Source: JANQPA01 sp964628385 (GTDB lineage Bacteria; Bacteroidota; Bacteroidia; Chitinophagales; Saprospiraceae). Taken from it: a stretch of DNA of 52,337 nucleotides. Numbering within the stretch: the first letter of the stretch is position 1; each line of letters starts with the position of its first letter. A model generated the notes under the pieces. That model searched no databases, was not told the DNA's origin, and saw nothing but the letters and a program-made list of their open reading frames with translations. The position numbers were made by a program, and so were the translations under genes. The DNA is taken from positions 1 through 52,337 of the forward strand of contig CAZVOD010000023.1 of assembly GCA_964628385.1 (NCBI GenBank). The letters run 5' to 3'. Below, in pieces: positions 33,425 to 41,304 of this stretch.

Positions 33425-33982
33425 GTGTTATACAAAGTTAAATTAAAAAATGCTGAGGAAGCTGTACTGTTGGACGACAAAACTTATGAATACCTCACCT
33501 CTGATCCCTACTTGGTTAAGGTAGATTTTATTAATAACCTTCGAAAGCACTCCAGCGGATGTGCTGTCTTTCAAAAAACTTGGAAAAAAGCAGATGGTGG
33601 ATATAAAACTGAGACTATTTATCTTCACAAATTAATTGCCGAAAAGTTCTTGACCGGTACCAAATCTGGTAATAAAAAGCTGGTAGGTGCGAAAAATGGT
33701 AACAAGCTGGATTGCAGGCTGGATAATTTATTATACAGAAGTCGTTCAGTGGCCAGTCGAAAGAGAAAGACCAGTAGCAAAGCAGGGTATACGGGCGTTT
33801 ACAAAGAAAACAACCGGTATCGGGCGGTTATATCTATCAATAGACGTTCCGTACACATTGGTATGTTTGCTACTGCTGAAGAAGCTGCATTAGCTTACAA
33901 CAAAAAATCGAGAGAGCTTTATGGAGATGATGGTAAAATCAATGTTATTAAGCCCAGAAAGCTAAAAGAAGAAACCAAATAA
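33425..33982 (+). CDS. HNH/AP2-domain protein with degenerate nuclease site
   Basis: A 185-aa protein with two parts. Residues about 55-105 follow the HNH_3 nuclease pattern (LHKLIAEKFL, then GNKLDCRLDNLLYRS), but the usual catalytic 'vNHkDGNK' reads VGAKNGNK, so the metal-activating His is A89. Residues about 120-172 are an AP2 DNA-binding domain (AGYTGVYKENNRYRA...GMFATAEEAALAYNKKS). The same pairing is found in homing endonucleases of phages and in plant AP2 factors' bacterial relatives. With the nuclease site lost and a tidy promoter, it may have been recruited as a DNA-binding regulator; that is inference. It faces away from ribD. Confidence 0.82.
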   Translation: MLYKVKLKNAEEAVLLDDKTYEYLTSDPYLVKVDFINNLRKHSSGCAVFQKTWKKADGGYKTETIYLHKLIAEKFLTGTKSGNKKLVGAKNGNKLDCRLDNLLYRSRSVASRKRKTSSKAGYTGVYKENNRYRAVISINRRSVHIGMFATAEEAALAYNKKSRELYGDDGKINVIKPRKLKEETK

Positions 33983-34029
33983 GCTTACTTGTTCATCAAA
34001 GAACAGGACCCCAATCGGACTATATCAGA

Positions 34030-34701
34030 CTATTTTTTGATGCCTCTTGTCATTTCTCGTTTTCCAGGAGGCCCGGGAAGTGTTTCGACTTCAAAGCCTA
34101 TAGCTTTCAGGCGGCGCTTTACTATACCTTTAGCACAATAAGTTACGAAGATACCCTCAGTTTGCAGAGCTTCATACATTTGTTGCAATATTGGAGCTTC
34201 CCATAATTCTGGCTGTGCAGTGGGCGCGAAAGCATCAAAATAAATTACATCAAATGGCTCATTAGCTTTGAAGGTTTCGAGCAGAATTTGTTCTTTCTTG
34301 AAAGTAAAGTGCTCGGACAAGCGATGCATTATACCCCATTCCGCTTCGTGTAATTTCAAAAACTGGTCTTTATAAGCTGGCACCTCCAATAATTCCGGAT
34401 AGTTGAGCTGCAAATACTGATCGCTGCTAAGTGGAAAGGCTTCAATACCCTGATAGTGAATGTCAAAATTCCCTTCAATGGTTTCCAGGAAAGTAAGGAA
34501 TGCGTTTAGTCCCGTACCAAAACCGATCTCCAATACCTTACAACTCTTCTTTAAAGTCAGAATGGGATATAAGCCTGAGGTGATAAAAACATGTTTGGAC
34601 TCAGTAATAGCACCGTACTTTGAGTGATAACTTACACCAAACTTATGGGAAAGAATAGAATGAGAACCGTCCTGCGTTGCAAATATTTTATCTTTCTGCA
34701 T
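34030..34701 (-). CDS. mnmD: tRNA U34 methyltransferase, MnmD type
   Basis: About 224 aa from the ATG at 34701 (MQKDKIFATQDGSHS), the usual beginning of this family; an upstream start at 34794 would add 31 residues of unrelated sequence. It has the SAM-binding loop VLEIGFGTGLN and the family signature DAFAPTAQPELW. MnmD is the stand-alone methyltransferase half of MnmC and methylates the aminomethyl group on wobble uridine of tRNAs. The C-terminus LPGPPGKREMTRG matches the family. Confidence 0.92.
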   Translation of the reverse strand: MQKDKIFATQDGSHSILSHKFGVSYHSKYGAITESKHVFITSGLYPILTLKKSCKVLEIGFGTGLNAFLTFLETIEGNFDIHYQGIEAFPLSSDQYLQLNYPELLEVPAYKDQFLKLHEAEWGIMHRLSEHFTFKKEQILLETFKANEPFDVIYFDAFAPTAQPELWEAPILQQMYEALQTEGIFVTYCAKGIVKRRLKAIGFEVETLPGPPGKREMTRGIKK

Positions 34702-34804
34702 AGGATTAACTAGATATTGCGCAAAGATAACAATTTCCATAAAAGGTGCTGAAAAGATGCCAATCTTGATCGGCCCTACCAACATAACCAGCACTGCAAA
34801 CAGG

Positions 34805-34862
34805 TTTATAATCGATACCTAAACAAATGTCCTAGACGATTGCCTGTGATATCGATTATAAA
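34805..34862. repeat. Perfect 13-bp inverted repeat
   Basis: TTTATAATCGATA (34805-34817) is the exact reverse complement of 34850-34862, with a 32-base spacer, between mnmD and the 58-aa lipoprotein gene (both leftward). There is no U-run. It may be an operator, a terminator of unusual form or an attachment-like site. Confidence 0.5.
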
Positions 34863-34888
34863 GCTACCCAGTTAAAAAGAAATAGTAT

Positions 34889-35065
34889 CTATTTCAAAAC
34901 TGATTGAACGATTCCCACCCAGTTTACCTGGCTGATCGTATCAAAAATATCCATCATGGCAAAATTCGTTGGGCATCCAACACCACGATTACAGGAGGAA
35001 AGTGTAACAAAGGCCACTACGACAAGAGATAACATTACTGTTTTTTTAATAGAAAATGTCTTCAT
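34889..35065 (-). CDS. 58-aa putative lipoprotein
   Basis: A short gene, 58 aa. It starts MKTFSIKKTVMLSL, a charged then hydrophobic signal peptide, and has a lipobox VTLSSC with Cys at 25. The mature part is only about 34 residues, containing a second Cys (RGVGCPTNF), and has no known domain. The lipoprotein signal makes it convincing despite its length. It lies about 190 bases upstream of mnmD. Confidence 0.65.
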   Translation of the reverse strand: MKTFSIKKTVMLSLVVVAFVTLSSCNRGVGCPTNFAMMDIFDTISQVNWVGIVQSVLK

Positions 35066-35493
35066 CGTTTGATTTGAATTTTATTTGTACAAGAATGATA
35101 ACGCCCTTCTGGACGTCATTATTTTTTTTGGTAGCATTGCATTATTGGCCGTCTGTTTTCTTTAAGGTAAATATAAGAAATCACAAGCGGCTTTTCTCCA
35201 AAATACAGTGATTATCAAGCTTCTGCAAGAAAGTTTCTGCCTTTTTATTTATAAAATTTAAAGATTCAGTAAAAAATTAAAAAAATCAATAATATTTATA
35301 TTAGTGAAAAATAGCTTCAAGTCTACCAAAACGACGCCAAAGAAAAGAGAATCCGCTAAAAATTGAAATATTTGTAGAATTGCTATTTTTGTGTCATTCC
35401 TTAAGGAGAACCCATGAGGTAGAGGAGTTGTTATGGCTTTTGGAATGATTAGCAATTCATTTTTTATACCTCTATTAAAACAAGTAAAATAAA
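35066..35493. other. 428-base intergenic region before pdhB
   Basis: Strongly AT-rich. It holds the pdhB promoter (35363-35391) and, on the minus strand, the start region of the small lipoprotein; no reading frame with credible features is present. Confidence 0.5.
35363..35391 (+). promoter_or_regulatory. Promoter of pdhB
   Basis: TTG at 35363-35365, 18 bases, then TATTTTTG at 35384-35391, an exact match to TAnnTTTG. The leader to the ATG at 35494 is about 100 bases. Confidence 0.55.
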
Positions 35494-36474
35494 ATGGGAA
35501 GAGAAATAGCTTTACGTGACGCCATCAATGAGGCCATGAGTGAAGAAATGAGAAGAGATAAGAATGTTTTTATACTGGGAGAAGAAGTAGCTGAATACAA
35601 TGGCGCCTATAAGGTCACCAAAGGTATGCTTGATGAATTTGGCCCGGACCGCGTTATCGATACTCCTATTGCTGAGCTAGGCTTTGCCGGAATCGGAGTA
35701 GGAGCCGCCATGAATGGCTTGCGTCCTATCGTTGAATTTATGACCTGGAATTTTGCTGTACTGGCATTCGACCAGATCGTGAATAATGCTGCCAAGACCT
35801 TATCTCAATCCGCTGGGCAATATAAATGTCCTATTGTCTTTAGAGGACCCTCAGGAGCTGCCGGACAATTAGCCCAGCAGCACTCCCAAACTTTTGAAAG
35901 CTGGATGGCTAATGTTCCTGGTTTAAAAGTTATTTCTTGTATTGATCCGGCAGATGCCAAAGGTCTGCTCAAATCAGCAATCAGAGATGACGATCCAATT
36001 TGCATCATGGAATCAGAAATGCTTTACGGCCACAAAGGGGAAGTGCCCGAAGAAGAGTACCTCACACCAATTGGAGTAGCGGCCGTCAGACGGGAAGGTA
36101 GCGACGTAACGCTTGTATCATTCAACAAAATGATATTACCCTCTCTTGAAGCAGCTGAAGAACTGGCAAAAGAAGGGATCTCTGCTGAAGTAATTGACCT
36201 GAGAACTATCCGACCACTAGACCATAAAACTATCGTAGAATCAGTAAAGAAAACCAACCGTTTGGTTGTTATCGATGAATCCTGGCCTTTTGCCGGAGTC
36301 TCCGCCGAAATTGCTTACGAGGTTCAAAAATATGCATTTGACTACCTGGATGCACCAATAACCAGAGTTAATTCAGCAGATACCTCACTTTCTTATGCCC
36401 CTACACTGGTAGAAGAATACCTTCCCAATGCAGCCAAAATCATTAAAGCGGTAAAGGAAGTTTCTTACGTTTAA
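35494..36474 (+). CDS. pdhB: Pyruvate dehydrogenase E1 component, beta subunit
   Basis: A 326-aa transketolase-like E1 beta subunit of the pyruvate dehydrogenase complex; with E1 alpha it decarboxylates pyruvate using thiamine diphosphate. Landmarks: MSEEMRRDKNVFILGEEVAEYNGAYKVT split as family blocks, RVIDTPIAELGFAGIGVGAA with the ThDP-activating Glu, QHSQTFESW and PLDHKTIVESVKKT. Length is normal. E1 alpha and the E2 gene are not in this window, as is usual when the subunits are scattered in Cytophagales. Confidence 0.95.
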   Translation: MGREIALRDAINEAMSEEMRRDKNVFILGEEVAEYNGAYKVTKGMLDEFGPDRVIDTPIAELGFAGIGVGAAMNGLRPIVEFMTWNFAVLAFDQIVNNAAKTLSQSAGQYKCPIVFRGPSGAAGQLAQQHSQTFESWMANVPGLKVISCIDPADAKGLLKSAIRDDDPICIMESEMLYGHKGEVPEEEYLTPIGVAAVRREGSDVTLVSFNKMILPSLEAAEELAKEGISAEVIDLRTIRPLDHKTIVESVKKTNRLVVIDESWPFAGVSAEIAYEVQKYAFDYLDAPITRVNSADTSLSYAPTLVEEYLPNAAKIIKAVKEVSYV

Positions 36475-36477
36475 TCA

Positions 36478-36527
36478 AATAATAGATTGGCCTTATCTCC
36501 CTGAAGATAACCTACCAATCTATTATT
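36478..36527 (+). terminator. pdhB terminator
   Basis: AATAATAGATTGG (36478-36490) pairs perfectly with 36515-36527, with an inner TTATC/GATAA stem, 4 bases past the pdhB stop. The descending arm ends in TATTATTATA, an A/T-rich tail rather than a clean U-run. Confidence 0.65.
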
Positions 36528-36533
36528 ATAGTT

Positions 36534-36585
36534 AGTTATCGGTATATTATCAAGCCTGTTGTGCAGGCGATAATGACCGATAACT
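36534..36585. repeat. Nested inverted repeat at the edge of a truncated gene
   Basis: AGTTATCGGT (36534-36543) pairs with 36576-36585; inside, TTATC/GATAA and a GCCTG/TTGTG/CAGGC hairpin extend the stem. It ends exactly where the open frame of the following truncated gene begins, so it may mark a deletion or insertion scar. Confidence 0.5.
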
Positions 36586-37195
36586 GATCGCCAACAGCTA
36601 CCGGCTAAACCATGGAGAAACTATAACTATCAGTTATGATATTGAGCATACTGTATTTAGCGATGGAACGCCCTTTGAAGCTAAGGCTTATTATGCCAGG
36701 GGAAGTAATCAATTCGATGAGCAAAAAATAGCATTGAATTTTAAGGATGGAAAATTTAGAGGAGAATTGCCATCCGCCGATTCCAGCCTTGTAATTTTCG
36801 TTTCTTTTTACAATGAAAGTAATAATATTCTAGAAAATAATGACGGTGGTGGCTACCTGATACTTTTGTACGATAATAAAAGAGATAAGCCCTTAAAAGG
36901 CGCGCATATTATTGTTGCTAAACAGCATATGTCCAACTCCTCCGGCCTAGATCTCTCAAGAAGCCTTGAAAAAGCGGTAGTACAAATGGATCAGGAATTA
37001 ACTGCGCATCCCGATATGACGACAGATTTCGACCTAATAAGAACCTACAGGTTCGCTATAGGTCGACTAAAGAGTCAATTTGGAATGGATCAATTGCGGA
37101 ATATGGCAGAGTTACTAACTCAGGATAAAAAAGACGGCGAAAAACTGACCCGGGCCGGCAACAAAACTACGCCTGATCAAATAAAGGAAGATTAG
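36584..37195 (+). pseudogene. 5'-truncated gene, N-terminal domain of a TlpA-like protein
   Basis: The frame is open from just after a TAA at 36581 to 37195 but has no ATG or GTG in its first 50 codons; the first usable codon is TTG at 36734. Protein-like sequence extends well upstream of that (YRLNHGETITISYDIE, PFEAKAYYARGSN), so the 5' end was lost. The Ig-like start, then a helical part (LDLSRSLEKAVVQMDQEL), resembles the N-terminal half of Bacteroidota proteins that end in a thioredoxin domain, but no thioredoxin domain follows. Best read as a remnant; translation from the TTG of a shorter product is possible. Confidence 0.6.
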
Positions 37196-37238
37196 GAGGC
37201 GGAGAAACAAAGGCATAAGAATTTTTATAAAAATTATT

Positions 37239-37246
37239 TACTTTTG
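37239..37246 (+). promoter_or_regulatory. Candidate -7 box for the CsgG-like gene
   Basis: TACTTTTG matches TAnnTTTG exactly, 22 bases upstream of the ATG at 37269. There is no matching TTG at the usual -33 spacing. Confidence 0.45.
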
Positions 37247-37268
37247 TTAGGATCAAAAAACCATAATA

Positions 37269-38204
37269 ATGGCCTCAATTAAAAAGACTTTCCTGATCTC
37301 TCTATTGCTTTTCACAACTTTTTCTTTCCCATTCCTGGCAAGTGGACAAAACGATTCCAAACAAGGGAAGAAAAAGCGCGTTGCCGTTCTGACTTTTGAA
37401 GATAAAACCAGCAGTGGCTACCGCTGGGGATATTATAAAGACGTAGGTGACGGCGTTACCGAGATGATTCTCACAGAACTTGTAAAAAGTGGTAAGTATC
37501 AGGTAATTGAAAGGACTCGCATTGATAAGCTTATCGCTGAGCAAAAGCTTCAACAATCCGGCTTGGTTTCCGAACAATCTGCTGTTGAAATAGGTAAGTT
37601 GCTTGGAGTAGAACTAGCCGTATTTGGAGCTGTGACAGAGTTTGGTTACAAGGAAGATGGACAGCGGGCCAATGTATTGGGTAAATCTGTAAGTGTCAGG
37701 AAAAAAGGTGCAACCGTGGGAATTGATATCAGGATTATCAATGTAACCACCGGTGAGATCATCACTGCTGATAATGTATCCAAGGAAGAATCTAATAATT
37801 CTTTTGGTGTTAATACCCGCAGAGTAGATTTTTCTTCTCAGGCTAAATTTGATGAATCAATTGTAGGAAAAGCAACGCGCAAAGCGGTGGAGGAAGTTAT
37901 TGAACTCGTCAATAAAGACGCTCAGAACATTCCCTGGTCAGCTAAAGTAGTCATCAATAGAGGAGGAAAGATATACATTAATAGTGGTTCAATAGATGGC
38001 GTACAAATAGGGGAAATCTTCGACGTGTTCAGAGCCGGTGAAGCACTGATTGACCCTGATACAGGCCTAAACCTGGGGGCCATAGAAAAAAAGATAGGTA
38101 CTATCAAAGTAATTGATAATTCTACAGGTGAGGGTAAAGCCGCTATTTGTGAGATTGTTTCCGGTAGTGGCTTTGATCGCGGAGACATTATTAAGGAGCA
38201 ATAG
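37269..38204 (+). CDS. CsgG/HfaB-family outer-membrane-associated protein
   Basis: A 311-aa exported protein (signal peptide to LASGQ, residue about 26) whose first domain is CsgG-like: KKRVAVLTFEDKTSS, then DGVTEMILTELVKSGKYQVIER and GKLLGVELAVFGAVTEFG. CsgG forms the curli export pore and relatives anchor holdfast or other surface structures. A second small beta domain at about 230-311 (VVINRGGKIYINSGSIDGVQIGEIFDV) resembles FlgT C-terminal domains. There is no lipobox Cys, and no curli genes are nearby, so the role is open. Own terminator follows. Confidence 0.88.
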   Translation: MASIKKTFLISLLLFTTFSFPFLASGQNDSKQGKKKRVAVLTFEDKTSSGYRWGYYKDVGDGVTEMILTELVKSGKYQVIERTRIDKLIAEQKLQQSGLVSEQSAVEIGKLLGVELAVFGAVTEFGYKEDGQRANVLGKSVSVRKKGATVGIDIRIINVTTGEIITADNVSKEESNNSFGVNTRRVDFSSQAKFDESIVGKATRKAVEEVIELVNKDAQNIPWSAKVVINRGGKIYINSGSIDGVQIGEIFDVFRAGEALIDPDTGLNLGAIEKKIGTIKVIDNSTGEGKAAICEIVSGSGFDRGDIIKEQ

Positions 38205-38235
38205 ATACGAGCATTGCGCTTACTCTAGAAGCTCT

Positions 38236-38282
38236 AAAAAAATACCTTCTGCTAATTTTCCTTTGCAGTGGGTATTTTTTTT
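38236..38282 (+). terminator. Terminator of the CsgG-like gene
   Basis: AAAAAATACC pairs with GGTATTTTTT around a 24-base loop with a small inner stem (CTGC/GCAG), followed by more T; 32 bases past the stop. Confidence 0.7.
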
Positions 38283-38369
38283 AAAAAACTTTCCAGCTCT
38301 TGCAAAAGAAGATAATAAAACTCTATTTGCAGCGAATTTTTAATTAACAAAATAACAAGCAATCCAATA

Positions 38370-39812
38370 ATGCAAAAAACGGCCAAACTTATCCAGCCGG
38401 GCACTTTTGAACCAGAAAACCACTGGTACCCTAAGGCGTTAAATGCCACTATCCATCCGATGGTCAATTTTTTCCTCAATCTTGAGCCAAGAGATATTAT
38501 TCAGAGGTATTGTCATTTGCATCCCACGGTAAAGCCAGATTATCTCAATCATATTTTGAGCTACAAACCCAGGTATTTCATCTGGGCTGGAGCCGATTTG
38601 ATGCATGTAACCAATGAAAGAGGGCAGCGTCAAATGGTAGTGATTGAGAATAATTCCTGCCCATCAGGACAAAAATCAATGCCATTACTGAATGATAATG
38701 AGGTGCAGGGAGGATATCGCTTGTTTATGGAACGTACGGTCAAACCTATTTTGAAAGCTAAAAAGCGCAATGTTAATGGAGCGTTGGCAGTAGTATATGA
38801 TAAAAACGGAATGGAAGCTTCGGGTTATGCCCACGCTATGGCTGATGCGTTTGACTCGCCGGTTTATTATGTATCCTTTTACAAAGATGAGACGGATCCC
38901 GCTGTGAAGTTTGTTGAAGGCGTTATGTACATCAGAGATGAACAGGGAGAATGGCAGCCGATACGCGCTGCCTTCCGATATTTAACCCAAAAGCCCTGGA
39001 GTCGACTTCCGGTAACTTCAAAAACGCACATTTTAAATCCTACCGTAGCCTGTTTGGCTGGTGGAAGAAATAAGATGCTGGCGAGTAAAGCTTATGACTT
39101 TTTTAATGCAGAACTGGTAGGTTCGGGACTAGAGATACGAACCCCCGAAACGATTTGGGATGTTAGCAAAAATGAAATACCTCTTTGGTTTCAAAAAATG
39201 GGTGGGCAAGCCGTAGTAAAAAACCCTTATAGCAATGCTGGTCAGGGCGTTTTCACAATTGTCAATGAGCAGGAGCTGGAGGAATTTATGAAACTGGATT
39301 TTTACTACGAAAGATTTATCGTACAGAGCCTCATTGGTAATTATAACTGGAGTTCTATTAGTAGTAAAGGTAAATTCTACCATATAGGCACTATGCCCAG
39401 CAAAAAGGGCAATACTTACGTTGCTGATTTGCGCATGATGGTCAGTGCGACGCCAGAGGGGATATTGCCGCTAGGTATTTACGCTCGTCGGGCTCGGGAT
39501 CCGCTGGTAGACCAATTGGATGGCAGTAGTGAATCCTGGAATATTCTCGGTACCAATTTGTCTATCAAAAGAGAAGATGGCGGCTGGGACTCTGATACGA
39601 CTCGTTTAATCTTGATGGATCGAAGAGATTTTAATAAGTTGGGCGTTGGAGTAGACGATTTGATAGAAGCTTACATACAAACTGTTTTATCCATGACGGC
39701 AATTGATAAAATGGCGATTCAGCTGTTCAATAGTAAAAAACAATTCAGAACAAAGCTTTTCAAATCACTGGATGGTGACAAATCATTATTGGATGAAATA
39801 ATGGTGGGCTAG
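38370..39812 (+). CDS. ATP-grasp-like ligase of unknown substrate
   Basis: A 480-aa cytosolic protein. Residues about 280-440 look like an ATP-grasp domain: VVKNPYSNAGQGVFTI as the ATP-binding loop, FIVQSLIG, then YVADLRMMV and RRARDPL, the usual metal/ATP region. The N-terminal 250 residues are unassigned and include VVIENNSCPSGQKSMP. ATP-grasp enzymes link a carboxylate to an amine or thiol. It is followed 61 bases later by an aspartoacylase-like gene; the pairing of an amide-forming with an amide-cleaving enzyme suggests a small peptide or acyl-amino-acid pathway, inferred from context. Confidence 0.72.
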   Translation: MQKTAKLIQPGTFEPENHWYPKALNATIHPMVNFFLNLEPRDIIQRYCHLHPTVKPDYLNHILSYKPRYFIWAGADLMHVTNERGQRQMVVIENNSCPSGQKSMPLLNDNEVQGGYRLFMERTVKPILKAKKRNVNGALAVVYDKNGMEASGYAHAMADAFDSPVYYVSFYKDETDPAVKFVEGVMYIRDEQGEWQPIRAAFRYLTQKPWSRLPVTSKTHILNPTVACLAGGRNKMLASKAYDFFNAELVGSGLEIRTPETIWDVSKNEIPLWFQKMGGQAVVKNPYSNAGQGVFTIVNEQELEEFMKLDFYYERFIVQSLIGNYNWSSISSKGKFYHIGTMPSKKGNTYVADLRMMVSATPEGILPLGIYARRARDPLVDQLDGSSESWNILGTNLSIKREDGGWDSDTTRLILMDRRDFNKLGVGVDDLIEAYIQTVLSMTAIDKMAIQLFNSKKQFRTKLFKSLDGDKSLLDEIMVG

Positions 39813-39873
39813 CTCAATTTGCCATATGGATAAGGCTGTTGGTTTTTTTGACTGAAAATGAATTAATAACGCT

Positions 39874-40848
39874 ATGGATCAGATCAGACCACAGGATATT
39901 CCTATAATTAAGGAACTTAATTTAGAGGATTGTCCCAAAGGGGAAATGTCAAGATTTTGGCTGCGATTAGTGGCAGATGGACTGGGAATGCCGATATGTA
40001 TTCCCGTAATGATAGCCAGAGGAATTGAAGATGGATTGAAGCTGGGAGTCATTGCAGCCGTACATGGTAATGAGCTAAACGGTATTCCTGTTATTCAGCG
40101 ATTATTTAGTGAGATTGACCCAAAGCAATTAAAGGGAACAGTCATTGGAGTGCCGGTAGTTAATGTGCCTGGATATTTATTAATGCAGCGCAAATTTAAC
40201 GATGGGGTGGACCTCAACCGGATTATGCCTGGAAAAGCCGACGGTAATAACAGCCAGGTTTACGCCAGTCGTTTTGTAGAGCGTTTTATCAATCACATCG
40301 ATTATTTGCTGGATTTACACACTGCCAGTAATGGACGTGTCAACTCTTATTATATTCGAGCAGATATTACGGACAAAGAAACTGCTACTTTGGCCCAACT
40401 ACAGCACGCTCAGATCATTCTAAATAATTCAGCCCCTGATCCTACAGTCAGAGGTACGGCCACTCGTCTCGGCAAAAAAGCTATTACCCTTGAGGTTGGT
40501 AATCCTAATGTTTTTCAAAGAGGTATTATACGCTCAGGACTAACCGGTATGCACAATACTATGGCTTATCTCAATATGATTGACGATGACATAGAGCATT
40601 CTGATAATGAAGCTATTATTTGTAGTCACTCTTATTGGATTTATACAGATAAAGGAGGCGTTTTGCAGGTATTGCCACAGGTAACAGAAAAAGTCAAAAA
40701 GGGAGAGCGAATAGCTGTACTTAGAAATGTTTTTGGAGATAAACTAAAAGAATATTTTGCTCCTGAGGATGGTGTTATTATCGGAAAAAGTGTACATCCG
40801 GTTGCTCAAACGGGGAGTAGAATTGTACATTTGGGGATGGTTCAATAG
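39874..40848 (+). CDS. Succinylglutamate desuccinylase/aspartoacylase-family protein
   Basis: A 324-aa M14-like zinc amidohydrolase. Zinc ligands and substrate residues appear as AAVHGNELNGIP (HxxE), VDLNRIMPGK and LDLHTASNGR; the catalytic Glu is in ITLEVGNPNVF. The C-terminal beta domain (EKVKKGERIAVL...IGKSVHP) is biotinyl-lipoyl-like, usual for this subgroup. Substrate unknown. Pairs with the ATP-grasp gene 61 bases upstream and the CWC/DUF5522 gene 21 bases downstream. Confidence 0.9.
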   Translation: MDQIRPQDIPIIKELNLEDCPKGEMSRFWLRLVADGLGMPICIPVMIARGIEDGLKLGVIAAVHGNELNGIPVIQRLFSEIDPKQLKGTVIGVPVVNVPGYLLMQRKFNDGVDLNRIMPGKADGNNSQVYASRFVERFINHIDYLLDLHTASNGRVNSYYIRADITDKETATLAQLQHAQIILNNSAPDPTVRGTATRLGKKAITLEVGNPNVFQRGIIRSGLTGMHNTMAYLNMIDDDIEHSDNEAIICSHSYWIYTDKGGVLQVLPQVTEKVKKGERIAVLRNVFGDKLKEYFAPEDGVIIGKSVHPVAQTGSRIVHLGMVQ

Positions 40849-40869
40849 ACCATTTTTTAAAAACCAGCT

Positions 40870-41253
40870 ATGAGTACTACTTGCCCAAAGTGTCAAAGCA
40901 ACTTTTCTTGTGAGGTTGAAAACAGCCATGAATGTTGGTGTGCAAGTTTTCCCAATATACTGGAAGCTGAAGCTACGGCTTCATGCCTGTGCCCAGTTTG
41001 CCTCAAAAAAGAATTAAAAGTCACTATTGACGCTTATGTAAAAGAGATCAAAGAGGGAAAAAGAAAGAATGAAGCTTTCGGGTTTGTCAAGCATTCAAAG
41101 GCTCTGGTTGAAGAACTGGATTATTACATGGAAAATGGTCTTTTTGTCCTCACTGAATGGTTTCATCTAAAACGAGGATACTGCTGTGGTAACGGTTGTA
41201 GGCATTGCCCATACGACCACGTCAATGTCAAAAAGAAAAAAGTGCGCAACTAA
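40870..41253 (+). CDS. Cys-rich CWC plus DUF5522 protein
   Basis: A 127-aa cytosolic protein of two small Cys-rich modules: CPKC...C...CWC...CLCPVC at residues about 5-50 (CWC type) and YCCGNGCRHCPYDH at about 100-115 (DUF5522). The eight-plus Cys suggest zinc or iron-sulfur binding. The two modules are fused here; elsewhere they are often separate. Function unknown. Confidence 0.85.
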   Translation: MSTTCPKCQSNFSCEVENSHECWCASFPNILEAEATASCLCPVCLKKELKVTIDAYVKEIKEGKRKNEAFGFVKHSKALVEELDYYMENGLFVLTEWFHLKRGYCCGNGCRHCPYDHVNVKKKKVRN

Positions 41254-41261
41254 AAAACAAA

Positions 41262-41289
41262 GAGGGGTGACTATTTTCAATCTCCCCTC
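41262..41289. terminator. Hairpin between convergent genes
   Basis: GAGGGGTGA pairs with TCTCCCCTC (41281-41289) with one mismatch and an 10-base loop between the CWC/DUF5522 gene and arginase, probably a shared terminator. Confidence 0.65.
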
Positions 41290-41304
41290 GCTGTATAGAC
41301 TTTA

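Noticed and set aside
35494..36474. pdhB without pdhA as a possible anomaly
   Set aside because: Scattered E1 subunit genes are common in this group, so the isolation is not remarkable.
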